A program made the position numbers and the translations under genes. Positions 1 through 10,866 of a stretch of DNA of 64,000 nt are shown here, piece by piece; position 1 is the first letter of the stretch, and each line of letters opens with the position of its first letter. Under the pieces are notes generated by a model. The model did no database searches. It was not told where the DNA came from and worked only from the letters and a program-made list of their open reading frames with translations. This DNA comes from Nepenthes gracilis (lineage: Eukaryota > Streptophyta > Magnoliopsida > Caryophyllales > Nepenthaceae): NCBI GenBank assembly GCA_033239525.1, contig BSYO01000004.1, positions 1,116,001 to 1,180,000 of the forward strand. The letters are read 5' to 3'.

Positions 1-664
1 AGCTTTCTCTGAGTTTGGACAAGTTGTTAACTCGAAGGTCTGTCAGGCCAGAGATCAAGATCCGATCTGATCCGATCCGGCTTTGTCGATCTCTGGTTTA
101 TCGTTATAACACTACTATGATCTGATTGATTTGTGTTGATCTGTTCTATTGTCACTCTCTGTTAGTTGATCTGTTCTTTTATTGATATCCGGAAACGGTA
201 TGTTCATTAAAGGACAAGGATCGATCTTTTCCTTCATTATTTTCATGTCTTGACTTTGTGGATCTGTTTGGATCTAATGATTTTCATGCTACTTCTATTG
301 TTGATTTATCATTCAGATTATCACCGATCGTGAAACTGGCAGATCCAGGGGCTTTGGCTTTGTTACCTTCGCATCTGAGCAAGACATGAAGAAAGCCATT
401 GAAGCGATGAATGGACAGAACCTTGACGGGCGGAATATCACCGTCAACGAGGCTCAGTCTCGTGGAGGCGGTGGAGGCGGAGGCGGGGGCTACCACGGTG
501 GCAACGATGGTGGGTATGGTGGTCGCCGTGAAGGTGGAAGTGGTGGGTACAACCGCGGATATGGCGGGGGCGGCGGCGGTTATGGTGGTGGGCGCCGTGA
601 AGGTGGAGGCTATGGAGGAGACCGCTACTCCCGCGGTTCTTCCGGCGGAAACTGGAGGAACTAG
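1..664 (+). CDS. Glycine-rich RNA-binding protein (GRP7/GRP8 type), 3' part, two exons
   Basis: The window opens inside the RRM domain. Exon 1 remnant is 2-37 (12 residues, [12 protein letters not shown]), followed by a GT donor at 38-39. The intron is 38-316 and ends ...TTCAG. Exon 2 is 317-664 (115 residues plus TAG). The join keeps the frame and gives the second half of an RRM with the RNP1 octamer RGFGFVTF at 345-368. The C-terminus is low-complexity Gly with Arg and Tyr ([12 protein letters not shown]) and ends SSGGNWRN. Family knowledge: these nuclear-cytoplasmic proteins bind pre-mRNA and mRNA, are often circadian or cold responsive, and act in splicing and RNA chaperoning. An intron inside the RRM is typical of this family and is used for negative autoregulation. 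The N-terminus with RNP2 and the promoter lie outside the window. The Gly-rich exon also opens long frames on both strands; these are compositional shadows. Confidence 0.93.
38..316 (+). promoter_or_regulatory. GRP intron with candidate cryptic 5' splice site at 198-199
   Basis: The 279-nt intron lies inside the RRM coding region. A strong donor-like sequence, ACG|GTATGT, sits at 195-203 with GT at 198-199. Using it would keep 38-197 (160 nt) in the mRNA, shift the frame and create a stop at 68-70, ten codons after the normal exon end. GRP7 and GRP8 of Arabidopsis lower their own expression by favouring a cryptic donor in the same intron, giving transcripts destroyed by nonsense-mediated decay. 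That this copy does the same is inference from position and consequence. Confidence 0.5.
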
Positions 665-910
665 AACTTCCCGTCTGTTAAGGGGTCTTGGTGTCAATTA
701 GTGTTTGAAGTTACAGCAAGTTTCTGGTTTCTGTTGCTGCACTTTAATTTTGATGGCTGGTTGTGGTTTATAGTTTTCCGTTGCGCCGCTTTTAAATTTG
801 ATCTCTGGCTCTCCTAAATTTCGCTTTTAATTTCTGGTTCTGCGGTTTTGATATGTTACTGATTTGTAATTAAGGACGATAGTTTCAACTCTCTGGTAAT
901 GAAATGAAAC
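665..910 (+). promoter_or_regulatory. GRP 3' UTR with U-rich CUG motifs
   Basis: Downstream of the stop are two TTCTGGTT-containing tracts, at 721-740 and 831-856. The second reads TTCTGGTTCTGC followed by a T-rich run. From memory, this resembles the region of the Arabidopsis GRP7 3' UTR bound by its own protein. The polyadenylation site is not clear; similarity to a normal transcribed UTR fades after about 900. Confidence 0.4.
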
Positions 911-3900
911 GCCAAAACCGTCGTTTACGTGAGTCTGGGGTCGTCTTCTCTTTCGCGTGCTGAAATGCGGGCATGGGTTGTGAGGAGAGAATCTCCAATG
1001 AAGGAGTGGATTGTTCTACTAATATGCTAGTACGATGGGCCCTGTCATGTTATTGGATGCACTAATTAAAAAAACTCTCAGGCTATGGATTTCGACAGGT
1101 TAAGAGAGCACAACAACGGAAGTCTTACGCCCAACCTTAGAGGCTACCACCCATTTTATTTTATTCAGAGTATTTGTCAAAAAAATTGTCAGAAAGTTCA
1201 GAAATCAATTAATCTACTAATAAAATAAAGTGTTCATTAATTCAGTTGGGAAGACTTGTTAGACTACTCCACGCATAGGAAAATTTGCAAGGACATTAAT
1301 CTCTTTGGGTAGTCGCCTAAACGATGTTTCAGGGTTTTCAAATCTTCTTCCGATACCAGACTGCCGTTCCTGAGCAATGCAGCCCTCGAAGAAAGTATCA
1401 GTCCACTGAAGAGGAAGCCGCTATTCATCAGGCTGGGCGGTTTCTCTCCTCCAATTATGGCATCTCTCCTCTCCCTAGCAACCTAAAAATCCCAACGGGA
1501 TACTTTATGTCAAACTGGCACACTTGCACCTTCAAGTGAATATCTTACTAGAAGTCACTTAAAATTGTACATGTCTTTCAAATGAACACTAGACGCTAAA
1601 ATTCTATCCATGCTAGCACATATATTCCTCATGTACCCTTCATGTGCCTCTCATTGGATGACGAGTCTAATGATATTGAGTCTAATGTTATGGAGTATGT
1701 CATTAAATAACGTCTTTGAAATGAAGATTGAACGCTGAAATTTTATTCGTGGTAGCACATATGCTTCTCACGTATCCTTCATATCGAATCTAATGATACT
1801 GAGTATATCATTAGATGAAATACAAAGGGTCTGGGACCCAAAATCTAATCAATATGACTATTTTGTAAGTAATTTGTTGACACCGATAGCATGGTGACTG
1901 GCGGTCCACTGAATAATTTTTTATTCCTCATCAATTTTTGGTTCCATACAATAGACTAACTTGTTTGTTTTTAAGGGAGAACTTGAGCTTATTTAGACCG
2001 TCATATTCACATGCATCTAACTCAAACTATCAGTCAAATGTTCTCAAACTCTGAATATCCACAATTGTAACTTCCTTGCCCATCAGTAAATATCATTGAA
2101 GTGAGACATTATTAACCGATAATAAAATTTTCCCAAATGAAATTACACCAATAATGAAAACTGCCTAATTTGATGAAATGAAAACAAAATTAAGAGAATA
2201 ATGGATGCCGCTTGAGATAGAGGAAGACTCCATTCGCTGGAGATAAAAGTAGAAGGAAAAAAAGAGATGATTCGACTGTGAGATTAGATGAATTAGCCTG
2301 AAAGATGGACAATTACAGCATCCGTTAGATTAAGTTTCAACAGACGGCTGTGATCTTTTATATTTTCATTTAATTTCGACACCTTACCAAAAGGCAAATA
2401 TTTAATGTCAGATGTATCACATTGCCGTATGTATGACTTGAGGAGATTCACGCAGAACAATCCAAAGTGAGCTAAAATCTGTCATTTCTCAAATGGGGCC
2501 ACGGCAACTGGCCGACTTAAAACCTGGAACAAAAGTGAGGGTTACAAGATCAATACAAAATCCCCCAAAAATAAAATAAAGAACTTAACTTTGTTTTACA
2601 CTGAGGGAGTAAAAATCAAAACTTTTTAACAAAATTTAATGTCATATAGACTATAGTCGCTTCTCTTTTAAACAATGTGCGTGTTTGGGTTGTTTCCGGT
2701 TTTGCTCGTCATGGCATATAGCGGTAGGTGGTTTGCAAATGAAAATTCAAACTTAAATTAGTTAAGAATCCAACCAAAAACAGCTAAGAAGATAAATTAC
2801 TATTACCGTCACGTGGTTATAACACGGACGTGGTCTTTTGATTTCATATCGAGTTTCGGAACACTTTTGTCAAAATTTTGACTTCTCTAGGTACCTTAAT
2901 GTACCCTTTTGAAACCCTTTTTGAAACTCTAATTTCTCTGGTCGATCGTTCACTTCAACTAGAAAACTGACTTTCTATGAGACCTTAACTTTCCTGCTAC
3001 CTCAACCTTTAGGACCGCTCGGTCTTCCTAAAATCTTAGCTTCCCTAAAACTTCTTTATTTTAATTTACCAATTTTCTCACACTTTAGCAGACAAATTAA
3101 TTTTGGAAATGTGCAACAAGAACTCCAATGAAGCCCAAGAGAGAGTTGAAACCTACACCAACAAGGGCAACCGTACATGTACCCCATGGCAGGATGCAGA
3201 GATTTGAGGGCCAACAGCCGATTAGGTAGAATCATTATTTATTTCCTGCACTAAGATGAGGTTATTTGTACAAGGAAGAGTGGATAAAGAAAGGTGGAAG
3301 TGTAAATTGAGCTAAAACAATGTCAGTGGAACAAAAGATCTCCACCATCTGAGGCAACAAAAGATTCTACTAGATGTCTGACATTTTGGATGGCTTCCCG
3401 TGTATCAATTGAGAAACCATTTGACAGTTGCAGCGTTTGAAAAAAAAATCAGGTTAAAACTGAACTTAGTTAGGTTCAGCAAATGGATCGACAGATCTAA
3501 TCTATGTGCAGAATCAGAGAAATAGAATGACTAAAATTGAATTATTGAATAACTGGGCAAGCAAGAATACAATTATAATAATAGCAGATCGGATAACAGA
3601 AATTGGTAATAATAAGTTAGAAAATGGATTGCCAAACCTAACATCCTTCCCCTTCTTCTCACTATTATATGGACCCCTCAATCCTGATGTAACTGAAGGC
3701 ACATTAACCACGATTTCACCAACAATTCTTTAAACTTGTAATTATAAACGGGACAATTATAAATTTATTCATATAGCTAATAGCTTCCGAGAAAGTTATC
3801 CATCTCAAAAACAAACAATAACCCAATAAGATATTACTCAATCATTCAAAAAACGAATTCAATATTTTTATAAAATCAAAATACCTTAGCACAAAAGGAG

Positions 3901-4380
3901 GACATTTTGAGCTAACAACTCAAAAATAGATCTCAAATTTTAATATTATCATAATATACCATAATATATCTTGCATAACACATAAGCCCACATTTTAAGA
4001 GGTTAGTAGCTAGACCTTTAGAAAATTTTCTTCCCTAAAAAAACTTATGATATGGAGTATTGCCTCAAGAAGTTTTTTCTATCTATCTTTCAAGCTCAAA
4101 TTTTCTAGCATGTCTGAGTACTAAACTCACCCGAGTATCAAAAGCTAAACTGAAAAGTTAATCCCAAACCTTATAATCTAGTTTAGGTTATATGTAGAAT
4201 CCCATGTTCATTTTACAATTTTCTCTCATATCAATATGATATCACCTACAAACAGAGAGGGGACTATTATACTTGATAACTCTCAATATGAGAAATTAGT
4301 CTCTTGGAATATGAGAAATTAGTCTCTTGGTTTTTATAAGACAGTGAAATTTCTATCCTCCGTAAAATGTGCACAACATT
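911..4380. other. Intergenic, no gene seen
   Basis: Apart from the tandem pair at 1573-1822 I see no gene, RNA or element with recognisable ends. Short frames at 1324-1539 and 3506-3733 have no recognisable motif and no coding-like composition. Confidence 0.5.
1573..1822. repeat. Tandem duplication, 139-bp period, two diverged copies
   Basis: Copy 1 starts at 1573 (GTCTTTCAAATGAA) and copy 2 at 1712 (GTCTTTGAAATGAA). They share the order GACGCT/GAACGCT, TAGCACATAT, CCTTCAT and TCTAATGATA. Copy 2 has lost part of the middle. No coding potential. Confidence 0.65.
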
Positions 4381-4384
4381 TGAA

Positions 4385-4645
4385 TAACAAATATGTTTGA
4401 TTTTAGGTTATGAGGGGCTCACTCTCTCGTGAAGATAGAAACATTTGTTTTCTTAATTTTAATTATATATTTTTAAATAAATTATTATAATTTAATCACT
4501 TTATAATAGATAATTCTAGCTATTTATTAATTTTTTTAAAAAATAATTTAATTATTATCATTCATTTTAAAAAAATTATAGTTGAGATCGAAAAAATTAG
4601 CCGCTTTACATCCATGAGAGATAGAGCTCGACTGAATACATTTGA
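4385..4645. mobile_element. Fold-back MITE-like element
   Basis: The two ends are imperfect inverted repeats. GGCTCACTCTCTCGTGAAGA near 4415 matches the reverse complement of the segment near 4603-4625 (GCTCTATCTCTCATGGATGT). AAATATGTTTGATTT at the left is mirrored by the AATACATTTGATTTT block at the right. The centre is AT-rich and partly self-complementary. No transposase. Exact ends and target duplication are not resolved. Confidence 0.4.
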
Positions 4646-4898
4646 TTTTCTCGTCCACTTTTTCAGTTTTTTTTCCTAATTGTTATTTTGTACCAACAAT
4701 TCAGGCATTTATTGACTCTTCGTGACATATTCATAGATTGGGAAATAAGATGGGCAGCCTAATGGGCAATAATTTTCATATTTTTCAATACTGCATAGGA
4801 AAACAAAGACTTATCTTCCTACGGTTTAGAAGTTAAGAAAAAGCAAAAATATGAAATACACAAATATTTAATACACATAATAACTATTCGATTTTAAA

Positions 4899-5892
4899 TG
4901 TGTTCGGTCCGATGGGAAGGCCCAAGAGAATTCCCAACACAGTCCAAGGAGCAGCGGCCCACGCGGCAGGTTCGGCCCACATCCAGAGACAGCCTACATC
5001 GCAACCCAGGCGTGCGGCCAATAGAAATTGCTTGTAACCCATTAATACGGCTGACGGGCAACAGAGAGGGCAAGCCAATGGGAAGATGGTTAGCCCTGTA
5101 AACCGCGGCTAGCGCCGCTACCAGCAGCTCTCCGACCAATCCCGACGCAAGAAGCAGACCAAGCGTGGCTTGCGACGCCCGATGGTCTGCTTGCCACCAC
5201 AAGGCAACAACTGATATGCTGACGATTACCGTAAACGGTTAGCGACCAACGGATCCCTACAAGAAGACTCTCGCGCCAAGGGCACTCACCGGAGGAGCCA
5301 TAAATTCCCCTCTCGTTCGTAGAAGAGAGGGGGAGAGAGAGAAAAAAAAACTCGGCAAACACAGAAGGCACCCTGAGCATATTGTGGCGAGAAAGAGGAT
5401 CCTTGCACCCTACTACGATCAGTTCGATCAACTGGCGACCGAGAAAAGCACAGCCTGGCACTGAGACATACGACCCTGCATGCACAAGCTCTCACAAACA
5501 CCGCCAGCTACCGCTTTTCTCCAGCCTAGCATAGGCCGCCACAGTTAGCCACCCACCACGATGCATTACGGGAGCCAGGCCTCCTTCATTCGCTCACTAA
5601 CCTCCCATTCCTACATTCACGCATTCCTTACACGTTTACAGCATACTCCCGCGCACCTCTAAGCGTGCACAACCCCCTTTCCGTTTATTACGGAAGGTTT
5701 GCTGACTTAAGTATCGGAGTGCTTTCGGTGGTAAAAATTTCGCCGGACCTCTAACCTCTTATTTATTAGTTGTGTTGTACAGATCCTAGGTTTACAAAAA
5801 TAGAGATCGGACCAGCTTGAGATTGTCTCAAGACGACGAGGAATCCGAAGATTTTCTAATTCGTACGACAATCGCGAACTCAGGACGAAACG
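4899..5892 (+). repeat. Element 1, 5' LTR
   Basis: Starts TGTGTTCGG and ends ...GAAACG just before the primer-binding region TTGGAGCCGTCTGTGG. TATA-like CCATAAATT at about 5299 precedes a CT/GA-rich stretch. The segment from 5390 to 5892 aligns along its length with 13321-13828. Its first ~490 bp have no partner because the 3' copy is deleted. Frames on the minus strand here are LTR shadows. Confidence 0.8.
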
Positions 5893-5963
5893 TTGGAGCC
5901 GTCTGTGGAAAGAAGACCAAAAGCCTAGCATCTTCTTCTTACAACTTAACCTTTTACATCAAA

Positions 5964-7560
5964 ATGGTCCGCGGCGACGACCCCTCGGTGGGTAACCTCA
6001 TAAACCCCCATCCGAAGCCCGTTATCCACCGCCTCGCAGCGGACATGGGTGACATGAAGCTGATGATCCAGGCCTTTTGCAATCGAATAGGCACACCATA
6101 GATGGGAGCTCCTCCCCCAGCATCCCAAGCGTCCTCCTCCAGGCAATGAAGGACCCATGAAAGATCCCCCAGGAGAAGATCAGATCGGCCTAACGACGCC
6201 GGGGCCCAGGCAACCTCCGGCAGTAGGGCCCAGTCTGCGATTGGAAGCCACCCTAGTCGGGACGAGCGAGAAGAAAGTCCAGAGTGGCGTAACGCCCGCA
6301 ACTCCCGTGGCGAACTGGGGACAACAGCCGCAGACTCCAACAGTGCGCAACCGCACCGCCTGGACGGTCGCCACCACCGACCAATCCACCAACACCAGCA
6401 GGGTCACACGGAGCTACGCGATCTCATCAACTCAAGGAAAAGCGAGTCCGATCCCGGAATGGCGGAAAAGGTGAGGGTGCTTTGGAATCTCCTAAGCAAG
6501 GAGAGGCTCGTCCGATCCTCGGCAGAGTTACGGAGCTCACCATTTTTCATGGATCTCCGGATTCAACCGCTCCCTCGAAAGTTCAAAATGCCTGTGCTAG
6601 AAGGGTATGACGGGAGCAAAGACCCAATGGACCACCTCAACTGCTTCCGCACTCACCTATCCCTCCAGGGAGAAAATGAGGCTTTGATGTGCCAGTGTTT
6701 CCCCGTCACCCTCAGGGGAGACGTGCTACTTTTGTTCCATGGCCTCCCATCGAACTCCATCCGCTCCTTTGATGAGCTTGCGGACAGCTTCCCGAGCCAA
6801 TTCGCCTCCAGCAGGAGAGAGGAGAAGCAACCTTGGCACTTGGTTCGCCTCCGACAGAGGACGGACGAAAGCCTGAAGCGCTTCCTCAATTGCTTCATCA
6901 CCGAGGCGCGTAGGATCCCTAGTTCTTCGACAAGCTAAAGCTCAACGTCTTCGTCACTACGTTGGCGGCGGGGGACATTTTCAAGCACCTATCGCATCAA
7001 CGCCCTCAGACCTTTCGGGAGACCGAATCCATTGCTCGAGCCTACATCTCAGCAAAGGAAGCCAACGAAACAAAGCGTCCCAAGTACGCGGACTGCCCTC
7101 CGGAGATTCCCAAACCTAGCATTAGCAAGAAAAGGAACGACGACAGCAGCCACTTCCAGGAACACCGCAAGCAGCCACGCCCTGCACCGGGATGGGGAAG
7201 GAGCACGGACCAATGTCCCTGACTCCTCTAAACAATACCCGCGCGAATATCGTGATGCAAATCCAGGACGAAAAGTTCTTCATGTGGCCAAAAGCGCCAA
7301 AGGGTCCGAACAACGGTGACCAGACGAAATACTGCCAAGACCTCCCCTGCCTCGGATACTCTACAGAGAACTGCCGAACCCTACAACAGGAGATAGAAAA
7401 CCTAATCTGTCGCGGACACCTCAAACAGTCCGTAAAGGGTTCGAGGCAAGCCCCCGCAACCTCAAAAGGGGAGGCGAGCAAGCCACTTAGGAACTGTATG
7501 GCCACAGGCATGATCAGCATGATTTCGACCGCGTCAACCAAAAGTAGTGGACAGACACGC
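5964..7560 (+). pseudogene. Element 1 gag (Retrotrans_gag type), broken
   Basis: Coding similarity begins at ATG 5964 (MVRGDDPS) and continues through several frames. The best block is 6459-6938, with the Tat gag pattern: FKMPVLEGYDGSKDPMDHLN, then FHGLPSNSIRSFDELADSF, then QRTDESLKRFLNCF. It continues around 6962-7222 (YISAKEANE) and near 7330-7400, where TENCRTLQQEIENLICRGHLK matches the region around a degenerate zinc knuckle. In the family this is the capsid/nucleocapsid polyprotein. Several frame changes separate the blocks, so it is not functional. Confidence 0.8.
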
Positions 7561-8357
7561 TCTGGAAAGACTTCCAGCAACAAGAGAGCAATGATAGGGT
7601 ATATAAGTGATATCATTAACTTTTGTAGCGACGATATAGCACACGTAAGCTTCTCCCATTCTAACTCCCTTATATCCGTCCTCATTTCAGATGGCATTGT
7701 TGCCTACCAGTTCAAACGAGTCTTTATTGACAATAGAAGGTCCCAAAATTTGCTATATCTGATTACCTTTTTTAAAACTTGGACCAAAGCGAAGCTAACT
7801 AAAAACGGCCGACCGCCCTCTATGCGGCCAGGACAACGAGCCTGTACCCCTACAAGGAACGATCCAACTCGAAGTCACGATGAAAACTTACCCGCGTATT
7901 GCGACGCAAGAGCTAACGTTCCTCCTCGTAGACCTATCGTCCGTTGACAACAACATCCTAGGGAGACCATTCCTTGCAACCTTCGGAGCTATCACCTCGA
8001 TATCGCACCTAAAGCTGAAATTCCCAACCCCATGGGGCGTTAGAGAGGCACTCGGAGACCAGGCAATGGAACGAACGTGCTACTTATCCCAGGTTGCGCC
8101 CGCAGTGCTGAACCATTTGCATGATGATTTGGATCTTCTCGACGAGACCCATTGCAGCAGGCTTAGTCAGGAGAAGAAACCAAAACGGTTCCGTTGGATC
8201 CTGCCGAGCTGGAGAAATGGGTACACGTGGGCAGCTCCCTTCGTCTAGATGACCGTAATTGACTGATTACCTTCCTATGGAAGAACTTCGACGTGTTCGC
8301 ATGGATTCTTGCCGACACACCAAGGATACCGGCCGAAGTAATGGTCCACAAGTTTGG

Positions 8358-10866
8358 TGTGACGGACCAAATTATTTTTTTCTTAAATAATCTCCTTGAA
8401 TGGTAACATACACTAGTGTCCATAATTTAGTATCATGAATTCTACAGAAATTTTGGCAAAATTTTCTCTACAACTGGACAAAAACTAAAAAATAACATGT
8501 TTATAATAACCTGTATAAGTACACAACTATCCAATTTCAACATTAAGGCCTACAATACAATACACAGGAGCAACAATTCTGCCATACCATCTATGGCTCC
8601 AACACAAGACTGTTTACATTTAATTATAACAGACGTAACCAAATCTTCAACATCCAACTAATCTCCTCAAGCAAGTTCCTCTCCATACTCTAACTAATCA
8701 GGCGTTGACTTAATATTCTTTCTGGATAGAGAAACAGTAAAAGTATGTATACAGCTTAACAAATGTAATCATATATCACTAACAATAGCAGATAACAGTG
8801 AAAGTATTAACTAAATAGGGGAAACATATAATCTCAGCAATAAGGAATCACGAGAGGAAAAGGGGGCATTTGGGATCATCTGGTTTGCATGCTTGTACCT
8901 GTTACATTTATTCATTTTCATTACTTTCATTAATCTTTGCATACCCCAAACTAGTAGGTTGTACTAACCAACGATATAAGAGAACGAGAAAAGGAATGTG
9001 TCTGCCACACATTCTAAAGCACACGATTACATTTTAGGTCTATAACACTCGACCATCGGTTACATTTTTGGTCTACAGCACTCAACCATCAGCTATATTT
9101 AAGACCAGCAGCACTCGACCATCTCAATTCCCCCCATATCCCCCAGGGACTAGGGCAATCCTCTTTCTCTAACAGTAGTATCTTAAGGCGTACCACGAAT
9201 ATCACCTGCTCCCACGAGCGGCCAGAATACGTGGCCAAGTATTTCTCGGGTTCACGCCGCGATAGACATGGTAAGCCAGAGAATATAACCCAACAGCATA
9301 AGTTCATGGTCCTAATTACAAGATTAATCTTAATCCTTTGAGGGAGGAATCCACTACAATTTCATTTTATTTTCCAACAGGAAAATCACATTCCCGTTAC
9401 GTATCTCCATCCGAGAGATCAAATCCGTCATATCATGCCTTTGTAAATTTTTCCTCCATTTACTTGTTCGGTTACTTTCTTTCTTTGGAACTTAAACCCT
9501 TTTTAACCATTCATTTCAAATTCACAAGAGAATTAGAATTCCTCATCTCCGATGGTCAAATATCACCTTAGAAGCCTCCGGGACGCATTTCCTTGTTTCC
9601 GACACGCAAATACACATTTTCGAGACTTAGAATTTAACACGAACATTTAATCATAAGTTTCATTACAATTAAATAAAGGTAAAGCATGCAAATTTACACT
9701 TTATTTTCGGTTGAATAGGTTTAGGCCACATTTAGAGGGCTTGAACGCCACGAACGAGTTGAATCTTGCAAGATCGATCATCCGGTCGATATAAATGCAC
9801 AACTGGGACGTCGTAATTCATATTTTGAGGTCGATTCAACATAATACAAAGGTGTAAGCAAGCAAATTCCCCATTTAATTTTAGGTGAACAGTAAAAGTG
9901 CATATTTTGAGGGTCCAAACGCTACGAACGAGTCAAAACATGCAAAATCGATCATACGGCCGATATATATATGTAATTGTGATGTGGTGATTCGCATTTT
10001 GAGGTCAATTTAACAAAATACGGTAAGAAAACGAAAAAACCCCAATTCGCATGGGTTCGGGTTTGGTGAAACTCCACCGAACAAATCGGTGAATAAATCG
10101 GTCAATAAATTACATAATCCTTTGTATCAAGGCACAGGTAACATATTTTTCATGGTTTGGATGGGTATTGAGATAAAAAACCCGACGATAACCGAAAAAT
10201 ATCGAAAGAAAAAAGTTAGTGCGTATGAGAAAACTTTCCTCGACGCATACTACCACTTTTATAACTAATTGTTGGACGTATTCGGACTCCACGGCCTCGA
10301 TCTCCTACTTTCTCTCTCTAAAATCAGCGCTCTCTCTCTCTAGAAGGGTTTGGTTCATTAAAAATTGAAAACCACGAAGCAAGCACACGGCTTTAAAACG
10401 GCCTGGTGCTTGAGGGCGCAGAGAGTGTGCGGCGAGCACAGCTTTACTGCCTGGGCCGGGCTCTAGTGCGCGGCGAGCGCGCGGCCAGCACAGCAAATCT
10501 AGATTTTGTAATTGTCGTGGGCTCGAGCCCACGTAGGGCGCTGGTCATGCCAGTAGCAAGTGTCCAGCAAGCCTACTTCGCATTTTCATCATTTAGGACC
10601 CATTTTGACCATTCTAACCCAATCTTTCACATCCTGAGACCTTATTTTTGAGTATATAACCTTAATAAGTCATAATTATCATAATTTAAAACCCTGAATC
10701 TTATTTACGAATTAATATTTCACGGCTTATAATTTTCGTTCCCAATTTATCAATTTCGGCACTTTGAGCTTTTTCAATCTAATTCCTCAAGTACCTTTTA
10801 ATCACAATTCACTTATGTTAACTTAATTACCTTCTAATTATTATGTTCTTAATCCGAAACCTCACA
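8358..10866. mobile_element. Nested solo LTR, 2.5 kb, inside element 1 RT
   Basis: Begins TGTGACGG and ends CCTCACA, giving TGTGA...TCACA termini. It is flanked by TTTGG (8353-8357) and CTTGG (10867-10871), a 5-bp target duplication with one mismatch. Removing it with one copy of the duplication leaves the RT reading frame of element 1 uninterrupted, which fixes both ends. It holds no coding region, so it is a solo LTR from a different family. Inside are a three-copy 33-bp repeat (9027-9125), a diverged pair of about 125-140 bp (about 9703-9843 and 9890-10014), CT-rich runs near 10310-10340, and the palindrome GTGGGCTCGAGCCCAC near 10518. Confidence 0.8.
9027..9125. repeat. 33-bp tandem repeat, three copies
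   Basis: Copies at 9027-9059, 9060-9092 and 9093-9125, each with the core GCACTCGACCATC or a variant of it. Lies within the nested solo LTR. Confidence 0.8.

Noticed and set aside
284..697. 137-codon Ala/Thr/Val-rich frame on the minus strand and 96-codon alternate plus frame over the GRP exon
   Set aside because: Shadows of the Gly-codon-rich GRP exon; no independent motif.
1324..1539. 71-codon frame
   Set aside because: No recognisable domain, no leader or splice context, in intergenic DNA.
4884..5501. Several overlapping 60-130-codon frames in the first 600 bp of element 1
   Set aside because: They lie in the 5' LTR, run on both strands, and are not kept in the matching part of the 3' LTR.
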